The notes under the pieces were generated by a model. That model ran no database searches and was not told where the DNA came from. It saw only the letters and a program-made list of their open reading frames with translations. The position numbers and the translations under genes were made by a program. Positions 11,826-22,888 of a stretch of 64,000 bases of DNA are shown piece by piece. This DNA comes from Sternotherus odoratus (taxonomy: Eukaryota; Chordata; Testudines; Kinosternidae): assembly GCA_032164245.1 (NCBI GenBank), contig JAVMKO010000003.1, positions 133,794,424 to 133,858,423 of the forward strand, in the 5' to 3' direction. The stretch's first letter is position 1, and every line of letters begins with the position of its first letter.

Positions 11826-13250
11826 ATGGATGTAGAGGCTCTCTACACCAACATCCCACACAAAGATGGAATACAAGCTGTCCGGAATAGTATCCCTGAT
11901 GATGCCACAGCACAGGTGGTTGCTAAGCTCTGTGACTTTATCCTCACACACAACTATTTCAAATTTGGTGACAATATATACCTCCAGACCAGCGGGACTG
12001 CTATGGGCACCCGCATGGCCCCACAGTATGCCAACATCTTTATGGCAGACCTGGAACAACGCTTCCTCAACTCTCGTCCACTCACACCCCTTCTCTATCT
12101 ACGCTACATTGATGACATCTTCATCATCTGGACCCATGGGAAAGAAACTCTGGAAGAATTCCACCATGACTTCAACAGCTTCCACCCCAACATCCACCTC
12201 AGTCTGGACCAGTCCACACAGGAAATCCACTTCCTAGACACCACAGTGCAAATTAATGACGGCCACATCGACACCACCCTATACCGAAAGCCTACCGACA
12301 GCTATGCCTACCTTCATGCCACCAGCTTCCATCCCGGACATACCACACGATCCATTGTCTACAGCCAAGCACTGAGGTACAATCGGATTTGCTCCAACCC
12401 CTCAGACAGAGACCAACACCTACGAGATCTTCACCAAGCTTTCTCAAAACTACAATACCCACACAAGGAAATAAGGACACAGATCAACAGAGCCAGACGT
12501 GTACCCAGAAGCCTACTGCTGCAAGACAAGCCCAAGAAAGAAAACAACAGAACACCACTGGCCATCACCTACAGTCCTCAGTTAAAACCTCTGCAACGCA
12601 TCATCAGCGACCTACAACCCATCCTGGACAATAATCCCTCACTTTCACAGGCCTTGGGAGGAAGGCCAGTCCTGGCACACAGACAACCTGCCAACCTTAA
12701 ACAAATTCTCACCAGCAACAGCACACTGCACCACAATAACTCCAACTCAGGAACCAATCCATGCAACAAACCTCGATGCCAACTCTGCCCACATATCTAC
12801 ACCAGCAACAACATCACAGGACCTAACCAGATCAATCATACCATCACTGGTTCATTCACCTGCACATCAACCAATGTCATATATGCCATTATATGCCACC
12901 AGTGTCCCTCTGCTATGTACATCGGCCAAACTGGACAGTCCCTACGAAAAAGGATAAATGCACACAAATCAGATATTAGGAATGGCAATATACACAAACC
13001 TGTAGGGGAACACTTCAACCTGCCTGGACACACATTAGCAGATTTAAAAGTCACCATCCTGCAGCAAAAACACTTCAAGACCAGACTACAAAGGGAAACT
13101 GCAGAACTTCAATTCATTTGCAAATTCAGCACACACCTTCTAGGACTGAACAAAGATCTAGAATGGCTGGCTCATTACAGACATTGTTTCTCCTCTCTCC
13201 ATGTTCTCACACCCCATTCAAATGCTAGAAGAATAATCCACACTCCCTGA
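11826..13250 (+). CDS. Penelope-like RT + GIY-YIG endonuclease, right copy, 5'-truncated
   Basis: Mirror image of the left copy: a 474-residue frame with the same RT motifs (A at 1-11, B at 59-70, YIDD 94-97), the Cys/His linker (313-323) and a GIY-YIG domain from residue 352. It differs visibly from the left copy at residue 461 (Leu instead of His). The frame is open upstream through 11703, encoding part of the RT before motif A, so the natural protein began further 5' in a full-length element. The downstream tail stops at 13393, inside the conserved gcccacgaaagctcatgc block, about 90 bp short of the left copy's tail. Nothing suggests host use of this frame. Confidence 0.93.
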   Translation: MDVEALYTNIPHKDGIQAVRNSIPDDATAQVVAKLCDFILTHNYFKFGDNIYLQTSGTAMGTRMAPQYANIFMADLEQRFLNSRPLTPLLYLRYIDDIFIIWTHGKETLEEFHHDFNSFHPNIHLSLDQSTQEIHFLDTTVQINDGHIDTTLYRKPTDSYAYLHATSFHPGHTTRSIVYSQALRYNRICSNPSDRDQHLRDLHQAFSKLQYPHKEIRTQINRARRVPRSLLLQDKPKKENNRTPLAITYSPQLKPLQRIISDLQPILDNNPSLSQALGGRPVLAHRQPANLKQILTSNSTLHHNNSNSGTNPCNKPRCQLCPHIYTSNNITGPNQINHTITGSFTCTSTNVIYAIICHQCPSAMYIGQTGQSLRKRINAHKSDIRNGNIHKPVGEHFNLPGHTLADLKVTILQQKHFKTRLQRETAELQFICKFSTHLLGLNKDLEWLAHYRHCFSSLHVLTPHSNARRIIHTP

Positions 13251-13423
13251 TCGGAGATAACAAACTGGTTCAGCTTATTTGGACTAACCTTTTCACCTCC
13301 CACCTGGTTCTTACCTACTTTCCCAGACCTGCCTCTAAACATTTCCACTGCTTGCATCCGACGAAGTGGGTATTAGCCCACGAAAGCTCATGCAACTTCT
13401 GATGGTGAGAGAGGCTTACACAG

Positions 13424-13612
13424 AGGCCTTGGCTACACTTGAGGATGTAGAGCGGTTTGGGTTAAACCAGCCTTCGGAGAGCACAGTAGGGAAAGTCCCG
13501 CAGTCTGTCCACCCTGGCAGCTGCAAGTGCACTGGCATGGCCACATTTGCGGCACTTGCGGTAGCATTGGGAGCAGTACATTATGGGCAGCTATCCCAGC
13601 ATTCTAGTGGCT
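13424..13612 (+). mobile_element. Fragment of turtle-type DNA transposon MITE
   Basis: The segment opens with ccttggctacacttgagga and runs through gttaaaccagccttcggaga and tacattatgggcagctatcc. I recognise it as the 5' half of a common turtle non-autonomous DNA element. No matching right terminus is seen before the poly-G run at about 13634, so it is a fragment. Superfamily assignment is from memory. Confidence 0.55.
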
Positions 13613-14746
13613 GCAATGTGCTTTTCAAATACAGGGGGGGGGGGCAGGAACAGTGTGACAGGGAGTGTGTTGTGTGTATGTGGAGGGAGAAAAAATGTGT
13701 TTTTGGGGTGCTGAAAGTGTGTCAGCACGCTGTTTGTAAGTTCTGTGTATGTACTTTATGAATTTATGTGCACATGCACAACTATGTGCATTCTTTGTTT
13801 ATATCTGTATGAAATATATGGGAGTCTAATATTACAAGCACCTGAGATTGCTAGTATTTTTTAAAATAGTTGTGTTGGCTTTTTATATCCTTAAAAATAT
13901 TGACTAAAGTTGGACTAACAAAATAAAAACTGACAGAATTATTGAAATTCAGATTTTTATCTTGCCAAATAAATGTTCTTCGGCCAATGTGCATGTGAAG
14001 TAGTGATGACACCTGGTAGCCAGACAAACCAATTCCACTCCTATGAATTTGCTGTATTTGCGATACAAGTGACAGATAATGTAATTTGCTTTTTAGTTTG
14101 TTAGCATGCAGGGATAAAATGGTTTTATTTATTGTGAAGGCAAAGGTTTCAGTTAAAAGTAAGGAAAATACCTAAATCTGTGTGAGGTGCAGCAGTTTTC
14201 ACTGAGATTTATCATAGTCTTCAACCACCAGATTTCATTCCAGACAAACATTTTTATTCCTATTAAAGGTAAGTGATTTGGCAACTTCATCTAGAAACAT
14301 ATGACCTGCCTTTATCCATCAACTCTAAGTTAAAATCCTAGTTGGTCCAAATTGTAAAAGAGAAGCTTATCACCTGTAACCTCCATTGAATTAGCAGAAT
14401 CTCAGGATTTGCCAGTAGCAGAGCTATCCCTAACTGGAATGGACATATTCAGTGCATATATGTGGACAATGATGAGTCTTCATTTGCTGATATGTGAACG
14501 TGCCTCAAAATATTTTAAGTAGAAAACCCCTTTGAAAAAGATACATATTTGTGTTATGGTAAAGCACTATGGACCATGTTTTCTAATGAGCTTTTACAGT
14601 TCCATCTGGAAATTGGATGTGCTTAGTCTGACCGAGAACCCCAATTTCATCCAGAAACGTGAGGGTTTTTTCACACGCAAACTGGAGTACAGGAAAAACG
14701 TATAGGCACAGTTTTAAAGGACTGTTTGAATATTTGTCCCCTTGTG
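13613..14746. other. Intron 60, no gene
   Basis: A poly-G run (about 13634-13643) is followed by GT-rich sequence (to about 13750) and then AT-rich sequence. Nothing further is recognised. Confidence 0.5.
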
Positions 14747-15068
14747 TTCTAGGCCAGTGGCTCGCCACTGGGGAGGCTGTAAGCATGTTTCAGGGGGTCT
14801 GCCAAAATAAACCAGCAAGCAGGGACGGTGTTAGACTCACTAGGGCCCAGGGCAGAAAGCCGAAGCTCGAGTAACTTAGCTTCATGGGACACCCTGTGGC
14901 ATGGTCTCTTGGGCAATTGCTCTGCTTGCTACCCTGTAGCACTGGCCCTGGCTTTTAATCTGGTTGATGTGCAGAAAAACAGTTGTTGTGGCACCGGTGG
15001 GCAGGGAAGCTTTTATGGCATGTTAGGGGAGCTTCAAAAGGAAAAGGTTGAGGATCCCTGTTCTAGGC
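14747..15068. mobile_element. 306-bp non-autonomous hAT element
   Basis: The perfect 8-bp target duplication ttctaggc flanks the element (14747-14754 and 15061-15068). The left end is cagtggctcgccactg and the right end gttgaggatccctg. The CAG..CTG termini and 8-bp duplication are hAT hallmarks. There is no transposase frame. Confidence 0.85.
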
Positions 15069-15104
15069 CACTAATTGCTTTCCATAATTAAATGGGTCAA
15101 AGGC

Positions 15105-15270
15105 TTCAAAATTGAGTGTCGGGGCTAGATTCCTAAATTCTGATTTAAGTACCTAAATAAGTGTCCTGGTTTTCAAAAATGTTGAGAATCTGCAACACCT
15201 GAAAATTAAATAACTTGTTTAGGTGACTAAATATGGATTTAGAACAATATGGCCTCAGTTTAGGCACTTG
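15105..15270. repeat. Dispersed 'aggtgcctaaat' foldback repeat
   Basis: The text 'gattcctaaattctgattta..ttttcaaaaatgttgagaat..tttaggtgactaaatat..tttaggcac' belongs to a family that recurs at about 17395-17490, 29770-29960, 41515-41765 and 60630-60960. It is ancient and diverged. Confidence 0.55.
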
Positions 15271-15604
15271 TCTTTGTAGCTCAGGGCCTGGAGTGTTCTA
15301 TAATATAGGACAAAGTGCTATTTCAGTGCTATTACAATAACATTGACTGAGTTTTCACCATTTTCTCCTACTTAAGAGCAAAGAGAAATTAGTTATTTAC
15401 CTTTTTCCTTGCAAGTTTTTTTCAATAATCAATACCTGACATAGGCTGATGACTTACAAGGCAAAATAAGGAGGGTAGTTCCTTGCCTATACAACAAATA
15501 GAGACAAGATTTGTATACACTGAATTTAAGACTTGTACTTCAATGTCATCTGACTATGTTTAAATGACTACATTTTAAATGAACTGGTTTTATTTGTATT
15601 TCAG
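15271..15604. other. Intron 60 end
   Basis: No gene. AT-rich, ending in a strong acceptor tttatttgtatttcag (ag at 15603-15604). Confidence 0.6.
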
Positions 15605-15959
15605 ACGTCCTGTAAACACTCAAGAGGAGCTGCTTTTATTCATTTGGTCTGAAGGAGGCTTGGAATTTATTGATGCTTCTGATGCGCTGCAGCCATTCAC
15701 TACCTATGAATACCGTGTCAGAGCTCAAAATTCCAGGGGTTCTTTGGATAGTCTGTGGTCTTCAACACAGACTTTGGAAGCTCCACCTTGGGGCATGAAA
15801 GCCCCTTGGGCACAAGCTACAAGTGCATATTCTGTGCTGCTGAACTGGACCCAACCTATATCTCCCAGCGGGGTCATTTCTCAGTATCGTGTGGTCTATC
15901 AAGAGAAACGGAGTGATCCAACATTTAGCATCCCAGCGATTACAGCATTAACTGTAACG
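15605..15959 (+). CDS. USH2A: USH2A exon 61 equivalent (two FN3 parts)
   Basis: The first base completes the split Arg codon. The frame then runs 118 codons: RPVNTQEELLLFIWSEGG, then LQPFTTYEYRVRAQNSRGS and SLWSSTQTLEAPP, which close one FN3. WGMKAPWAQATSAYSVLLNW and GVISQYRVVYQEKR start the next. The exon ends in phase 0 at acg|gtaaga. The length is 355 nt, as for human exon 61 from memory (c.11712-12066). A check: the well-known human nonsense site c.11864 (Trp3955) falls at offset 152. Here that is 15757, the middle base of a tgg Trp codon in 'SLWSS'. The exon is intact, with no stop or frameshift. Its neighbours are separated by introns of 11.2 and 36.4 kb. Confidence 0.97.
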
Positions 15960-16269
15960 GTAAGAACTGGATACTAAAAACAGTGTTTGAGTAGTTTATA
16001 TTCTGGTTTGACCTGTGTTACTTTAAAATATTGATATAGGGTCATTTTTTCATTAGCTGCCTGCAGTTAGCCTTTGGCACCTAATTTACATTCATATATA
16101 TCCAGTGTATGCATAAGAGCTACCCATATAGCTATCTAGTCATTGATATACAGATGTTAATGTATGATTTTAAGCACAAAGTAGGGGGCTTTTTTGCATA
16201 ATAGGTGTGCAAATCTAGTTATGCGTACCTCACTTTGAAAATGTGATCCTAAATTTTCTATGTAATTGT

Positions 16270-16365
16270 TCATAGATTCCAAGGCTGGGAGGGCCCATTG
16301 TGATCATCTAGTCTGACCTCCTGTGTAATATAGGCCATAGAACTTCCCTACAATAATGCCTTTTA
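16270..16365 (-). mobile_element. CR1 LINE 3'-end fragment
   Basis: The blocks catagattccaaggctggg, tgatcatctagtctgacctc and ggccatagaacttccc are the reverse complement of a CR1 3' end as known in turtles and other sauropsids. It is heavily truncated and old. Confidence 0.8.
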
Positions 16366-16654
16366 GAAAAAAACATCAATGTAATTTTTATTCTTTTGTT
16401 GTTTTAAGAGACTGCTCATAACAAGCTAAACAAAATCAATCCCACTTGGATGTAATGTTTTTATTAATCTGAAATCAATGCTGGTTTAAGCATGACATGA
16501 AAATTATTGTTAGTTCTACATATGTGATTTATTTGCAGAACCTATGAAGATTTGCCTCATAACTCTTCAGAATTAGAAGCAAATCCACTCTTACAGGCAC
16601 ACAAAATACATAATAATAATACTTTTCTGCTACCGTCTACTTAAAAGTGATTTA

Positions 16655-16815
16655 CAAACATCAATTAATGAAGTCCCATGGAGTTACTATTATCTTCATT
16701 ATGGGTAAACTGAGGCACATATTAATGTATTTAGACCAAGACCATGATGTGAGTCAGTGGTAGAGCTGGTAATGCTGTCTATGATTACTGACTAGTCCTC
16801 TATTTTAACCATTCA
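16655..16815 (+). mobile_element. MIR-like SINE relic
   Basis: 'attatcttcattatgggtaa' with 'actgaggcac' and then 'gagtcagtggtagagctgg' follow the MIR core order (ATTTTACAGATGAGGAAACTG.., then ..TGGCAGAGCTGG). MIR is an ancient amniote SINE. The copy is diverged. Confidence 0.6.
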
Positions 16816-18891
16816 CTTCAAATATTTCCATAAGGGATACTTTGTGGTCAACATAGAATCAGCTGAACTAGACATATATATATAACGCAATGTCAGCTAT
16901 TGCATTTGACAGTCTTCTGAAAACAATATTTTATAATGTACAAGGAATCTATTGTGTTAGTATAATTTTAAGATTCATAGGAACCCAAACTTGAATACCT
17001 CAGATAGCCTAACCTTCCTTTTGTCCAAAACATTGGCATATCCCGAGACCATTATCAGTTACATTGATAATCTAAAATTATTCAATATTCCATTTATATT
17101 CAGATAACTGAAGTTGTATATAGTGGCATGCTAAGGTTTAATATCCAGTATTAAGGTCTTATGGTAAACTTCCATAGAAAACGCCTCTTTACATAAATGA
17201 GTGGAATCTACCTGAGGGATCTAAGGTACCCATAGGTATATGGTTCTAAAGCAGTATTATATCTTTCATAGAAGCCTTAAAGGATAAGGTTTATCATGCC
17301 TCTTTCTATGAAAAGAGAGAGCAGTCCTGGGTTAAATGGCAGGAATGCATGCTTTTGGCCTTTGCAATCCATTGTTTCTGCACTGTACAGCATGCTAGGC
17401 TGTATGGGAGTTCTCAAAGGAGCTTAACTTCCATTGAACTTGAGTGGGATTTGGGCACCTGATTTCCTGAGGTTTCTTTGAAAAGCCCAGTTAGGATGTG
17501 TAATGTGATACCTAGAATTTCAAAATGGAGAAATGTCGGAAGCTTCTTTTAACATCCTGTTCAGGCAGCATCCAACATGTTGCTGAGCATCAGAATTCCC
17601 TTGTCCAGTCATGCATTGCAATGTCTTCTAGGCATGCCAACAACAACAGAAAGCATCCAAGATGGTTGTATTGTGGGTAATCAAATCTACTAAAATGGCC
17701 TTTTAAGTAATGTTGTTACAGCATGTTTCTTGAACAACATAATTTAAAAGCCTTTTAAATTAACAGTTGCTATTTGTTAAATTAGTCCCTTTCTGGCTCC
17801 AAAATGCTTTATTTTCCCCAAACACTAAATGGAATCACAATTACTTTAGCAGGGTACCCAAAGTTGTTTGAAAAATTCTAAGGTGATAGTGACTTGCATG
17901 TTTATTTTTACTTTCCTATATCATGTGTATTTATCCATTTTACTGCTACTTTTCCCTTTTTTTAAAAAAAAAATATTATACTGCCTGGGGGAAAGAAATC
18001 ACTTCATTTGATTCTCCTCTCTTCTATGCTTTTTTTACATTGGTGCAACTACACTTAACTCAGTGGAATTAGTTCTGATTTACACCAGTGTAACTGAGAC
18101 CAGAATCAAGCTTTTTGTGTTCTGAATATAAGGTAACAACTAGAGCCTGGAATTGAAGATATTGACATAAAATGCATTGAGTACAGTTATCCACGATACC
18201 ATGAGGTCAGGTCAATTATCACAACAGGTGAAAACCTGGTCACTCGGTTTCAAAGTTATAACTCCTTGGAAATAGAATTTTATCATGAATTTGCTGATAC
18301 GCCCTTAGCTGTAGCTTTTGTGAATGAGACACTTTAATTATAATGTAATTTTATTGAAGGAACTAGCATTCCAATGATTAAACTTCTGCCCCTTTAAAAT
18401 ATAGCTTTCAGGGGTACGAGGCTAAATCATTTAATCTCCTAAAGCGTTTCTATTGGAGCTCCCCATGGGATATGCCATTAGTCATTCTCTCACACAAGCT
18501 TCCATGTTACAGTGCAAGACAAAGTATTGAGCAAGCAGTGAGCTCTCGCCTTTATTTAATCTGTTAGATTTTTCTTATCACATTGGAATATTCCAGAGGA
18601 AAAAAAGGAAAATGCATGTATGGCCAGATGTGTTCTTGTTACTCACACCAGTGCTCTTTACCTGTTGGACATGACCTAGCCACTTTAAGCTTAACCAAAA
18701 AAATAAACTTTTTGGAAATGGAGATGCATAATAAAAATTTGAGGGTTGTAATATCATTGCAGGATCTCCTATCTTGATTATTTCTTTTCTATCCATTTCC
18801 AAATCCAAATGAGATTTGCCTTGTGGGTTTTCAAAACCCTTGATAGATTTATTCTACCTCCCTGAAACATAGCCATTTGCTTCCCTGTAAA

Positions 18892-19374
18892 GGTGTGTGT
18901 CACAGGGTCCGGGCCAGCCTGTGTTCTGTCCGCCCTCAATAAGGGTCTTGACACTCTTTTCAATGCTCCCAAGCGTCCTTTATTTATAGTGCTTCTTGTG
19001 GCTCCAGTGAAACAACCCAGGCTCTGTACAGTGCTCCCCCAGTCCCCAGACAGTTACTTCCCTGCCTTAGTTCCCAGGCCCTCAAGGCCCCTTTGCCTAT
19101 AGGCAGGCAGCAGGGCTCCTGCCTCCTCTCCCTTACCTGGCCTCCTCCCTAATTGCCCATGAGTTAGGGCTTTTGTAGCTGGCCCAGCTTCCTGCCCCAG
19201 CTGTAACTAATCAGCCCTGACTAAGCCTACAGACCTAGTCTCCTTAGGGCTGACAGCTGGGCTCCTCTGCTGGCCACTACCTGCTCCCTCCCTCGAGCCT
19301 CCTGCCAGGAAGCAGGATTTGAGCTGCAGAGGCAGGGCATTCCGGGGTCTTTACCCCTGCTCTGCCACGGTGTG
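18892..19374 (-). mobile_element. Probable solo LTR (about 471 bp)
   Basis: The element at 18898-19368 is flanked by ggtgtg at 18892-18897 and 19369-19374. Read on the - strand it starts tggcagagcaggggtaaaga and ends gaccctgtgaca, the TG..CA form of an LTR. It contains a polyadenylation-type signal (ataaataaaggacg, - strand) near its 3' part. No internal retroviral coding sequence is adjacent, so it is a solo LTR, perhaps ERV or gypsy-type. An assignment beyond 'LTR' is not supported. Confidence 0.6.
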
Positions 19375-20511
19375 TTAAGCTATATTTAATTCAATATGTG
19401 TCAAATCCATGGCCTATGCCTTTACAATTATCTGACCACTTTGAATTTTGTGATGCCAATAGGAATAGAAATCAGATCTCTCTGTTCTAAAATCACCAAC
19501 CCCTACCACTTGAACTAAAAAAATTCCATTAGCTTCTGGCAGCATAGGGCCTATGACACACACAGAAGTAATTCTGATTCTCTCAGTAGGAGGGCAGTGT
19601 CACTCAGATTACCCGTGACAGACTGACAATATTCTATAATATTCTGAACAAATCCTATGGAATTAAGAGAAACATGATTGAATTAAGTTAAACTTTGTTG
19701 AATTAGGGTTAATACCTTTGGGGATACATTGCATTAAAAATGGTTTATGTGTTACTGTGGCATCGTATCTACCTTGCTAATGTGATTCTTCTGGTTATCA
19801 ATCGTTTGAAACCACCCCCCAGAGAGGTCTTCATATACTATTTCAAACTGGATTCTCCAGGGATCAACAGGCAAAGTATGGGAATGTGGATGAATGGCCT
19901 GGTTTTGAGCTAGCTCAGGGCCTTCTTCCTGATCCAGCAAATGGACAGGACCCCTGGTCTGAACAGCCCGAGTCCTCAGACTAGGGTTGTAAGGACTGAG
20001 CCTACTGAGGTCTCATAAGACTGTGTGCTTGTCCTGAGCTGGAGCTGTGATGAACTTGTGACCACAAATGAAATTCCTTGAATGGGAAATTGAAAGACTG
20101 CTCTTGTCAGAGCCCTAGTTAGGGTTGGGATTAATTATGGGAAGTTTATTAGCATACGTGCAGGTTCTTTTATTGTTTTTAAGATGTTTTCTCTGCAATG
20201 CTCTTTAACATAAGAATTAAAGTAGGTCTGATAGGAAGTGTGTGGTAACTTATATCTGTGGCAATTACGCCTGTTATCCATCTCTGACGAGAAAACAAGC
20301 AAGTGTTCTTGAGCAATCTGCCTCTGCTGGGAAATGTACAATATTGGCAGGGAATGGTGCAGCCTGGTCACAAAGGAAAGGAAAGGTCACAAAGGAGAGA
20401 GACATGGGTCTCCATCCAGAAAGACAATGACAGGGGAGCTGGAAGACTGGAAGTGGGTGCTTTGTTGGACCACTGAGCGGAAATACAGGTACAGTTGTCT
20501 TGAACTGTGAC
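19375..20511. other. Intron 61, no recognisable feature
   Basis: Unclassified intronic DNA with several short chance reading frames and no paired termini. Confidence 0.5.
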
Positions 20512-20659
20512 ACTACCTTTGGTTAGTCTGTATCTTCACAAAGAACGAGGAGTACTTGTGGCACCTTAGAGACTAACCAATTTAGCCCACAAAAGCTTAT
20601 GTCCAAATAAATTGGTTAGTCTCTAAGGTGCCACAAGTACTCCTCGTTCTTTTTACTAC
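20512..20659. mobile_element. Small inverted Penelope-tail hairpin
   Basis: Two copies of a Penelope-like tail lie head to head. The arms 20540-20584 and 20608-20652 are perfect 45-nt inverted copies (aaagaacgaggagtacttgt.. and its complement) around a 23-nt spacer holding cccacaaaagcttatgtcc. The 'ggcaccttagagactaac' block is shared with the tail at 8046-8125. A short direct repeat actac at 20512-20516 and 20655-20659 may be what remains of the target duplication. Confidence 0.85.
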
Positions 20660-22888
20660 TTGCTAGTTTATTACAGTATTTAGTGCTGATTGAAAGGTGG
20701 CAGCATGGTACACTGAAATCCAATAATGGCTGTCATGAGTCAAAGGATGCTTCCCTGTTACCAGAGCTACTGAAACTGCTGTATGTCAAATACCACTGTG
20801 AGGGAAGTGTGAGTAAATGCTGCCTCTTCCATGGATATAATATACTATGTCTCCCATGACCACTAGTCTAAATATTTGGCTGTTTGACAACCAGATGACC
20901 AAGGCAAATCAAGAAGATATGTTTTAAGGAGTTCAGTAAAGGTAGCTCTTAGCGTGTATTTTGGAGAAAGGGTGAGAGGAAGGGAGAAGGAAAGAATGTA
21001 AAGGTGGAAGTGGTAAAAGACTACAAGACAATCATCCAATATAGGCAAAAGCTAGAATAGAAAAGAAGTGGGAGAAGTTGAGTATAGTGCTCTTCACAGG
21101 GATTTATAGAATATGTGTGCCATCAGACTCTGCTTTACTGGAGATTTTATGGTCTCTCACCTCTGCACAGATCCCCACTGACTTCAATGGGACTCTACCT
21201 AGGCTCTATCAGTGTGCCTATGTGCAGTGGATTGCAGGATTTGGACACTTGTGTGCTAAACCAGTCACTCCTCAATAAAGAGTAACTAAGGGGTCCATGT
21301 ACATTTGTCAGGATATAATAAAAGATATAGAGACATGTTCATATTAATATAATCTATACAAAAGTTTTATCTCATCAATTTTTAAAAAGGGACATTGGAT
21401 GGGCATGACAGCTATGCTCCAGTCATTATATCCTGCTTTACAGATACCTGGAATGTAATAGGCACTATATCCACTAGACAGTATATACAGAAATAAGCAA
21501 TACATACTGTATGGCACTTTATTTTTTCCTCCATAAATACAGTGATGAAGCAGTAGCCAGCAGTAAATCTGACATACTACAATTATTTCTACTTCTGGGT
21601 ATATAGAAATACTGCAGTATCTCATATACCAATCTATAGTAAACTGTCATTAAAGAATTATTTTGTTTGGTGGTAACTTTCGTATAATACCATAAAAACA
21701 CACTGTAAATTTGAAGATGGGGAAAAAACCATAGAACAATATCAGTAAGACTTTTTCCTACACATCTATTAAGTTATTGTGAAATCTATTCAAGTGCCTA
21801 GGAAACCTATGGTGTGTTGTAAGGAGACAAGATGAAATGAAATACTCTATATGATAACTGACACATACCATAAATTCAGAATATGTGCTACTTAGCAGAG
21901 ACCAAAAGCTGTAAATGGCATTGGAGAGCAAAAGTTAATAGAATTGCTGTCCTGTTGTTAACAAGTGGGAAGAATCCACCACTAGAATCAAGATGGCTGC
22001 TCCAAAAGTGCCCCATTACAGCCAAGAGATCATATCCTTAGCTCTGCAAGGGCTTATGGGTTAGGGGAAAATCATACACAGATGACTAATTTTTTTATGG
22101 TTCACAGCCGATCAAAGTGAAATTCAGCAGCTGTTCAGGACAAGTGACCACTCTAACGGCTGTAATATAACCCACTAAATAGAGAGGGAATTGCATGAGA
22201 GCAAGAGGTTAGCAGTGATTATCGGCAGGTGAGTGCTTTATTGAAGTTGAAAGACCATTAACATTGATGGAGTAATTATTTCAACTTAAAAGTAATTACC
22301 TTGATGGGTGATAACTTCTCCAGTGTTCCCAGGTTTGATTGGACCAAACAATTGTGAACTCTTGAAGCCTAGAAAAATATTACAACAATACTGCAATGTT
22401 TAAATACTGAAACCACTGCTAGAGTATTTTAATTATGCCTAACAGTAAAAAGAATTTAACTTACAACAGCCAGTGTCCTCTCAAGTATAGAGACATTTGC
22501 TTTCTAATTCAAATGAAATGACCCACACCCACCACATGTGTGGCATATGTGATTGGTTTACAAATGAATCCTTTTCTTTTAATGCAGCTTTTAAAATGTA
22601 AAAAGCTTGTTTGCAGAGTTTTAGAATGGGGCTGAATTGGAATTCCTGTCATTGTTTTATTTGGCTATGAATGGGAGAGGCCCAAAAATAGAAAATGTTT
22701 TTGTCTTTTTTTCCCCTGTGGGTCTCATAAAGTTTGCATAACGAACCGCCAGATTCTATAATATGAATGTGTTGGCTTTTGCACAACAGATGTGTGAATA
22801 GGTATTTGGACTGGCAGTGTGATGCTCCTGCAGAAACTGATTAAGTGCTTCAGTAAGCCCCTACTTACTCTGACTCAAACTACCTAAG
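20660..22888. other. Intron 61, no recognisable feature
   Basis: AT-rich, no gene. A block at 21160-21240 (ccactgacttcaatgggact) resembles old amniote repeats. Confidence 0.5.

Larger units (their letters stand above)
9911..13393. repeat. Head-to-head Penelope palindrome, arms about 1.69 kb
   Basis: The two arms are inverted copies about an 11-nt spacer (11692-11702). The left arm, on the - strand, is 9911-11691. The right arm, on the + strand, is 11703-13393. The mirror relation is exact: ORF starts 11568/11826, ORF ends 10144/13250, and left position 10001 pairs with 13393. I found only two substitutions between arms (the T/A change behind His/Leu 461, and a C/T change about 78 bp from the centre). 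The left arm carries about 90 bp more 3' tail. The whole unit is bounded by one 11-bp target duplication, so it was inserted as a single unit. Each copy lacks the 5' part of the element. Confidence 0.92.
9838..13423. mobile_element. Old Penelope tail split by a newer Penelope dimer
   Basis: 9838-9910 (gtgggtgaggtaatatcttt..accaacttctgatg) continues after the inserted dimer as gtgagagaggcttacacag at 13405-13423. Joined, these make the tail block of an older Penelope-like or related repeat that I remember as common in turtles. The younger element landed in it and duplicated 11 bp, aacttctgatg, at 9900-9910 and 13394-13404. Confidence 0.75.
15960..18891. other. Start of USH2A intron 61, relic repeats only
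   Basis: No gene. Relics listed separately are CR1 (16270-16365) and MIR (16655-16815). Copies of old amniote palindromic repeats lie at about 17395-17490 (aacttccattgaacttgagtgg) and 18040-18115 (gatttacaccagtgtaactg). The remainder is AT-rich and unclassified. Confidence 0.55.

Noticed and set aside
10316..12769. Many frames opposite to the Penelope ORFs (62-123 codons)
   Set aside because: They are antisense or shifted shadows of the RT/GIY-YIG frames, mirrored exactly between the two arms.
9911..13393. Assembly or read-hairpin artefact as explanation of the palindrome
   Set aside because: A single 11-bp target duplication encloses the whole dimer, the arms differ at two sites, and one arm is about 90 bp longer. 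A read artefact would not create a matched duplication in the far flank. It still needs long-read confirmation.
13366..13761. 131-codon open frame
   Set aside because: It runs from the Penelope tail through an unrelated MITE fragment and into GT-rich sequence, so it is a chance fusion of repeats.
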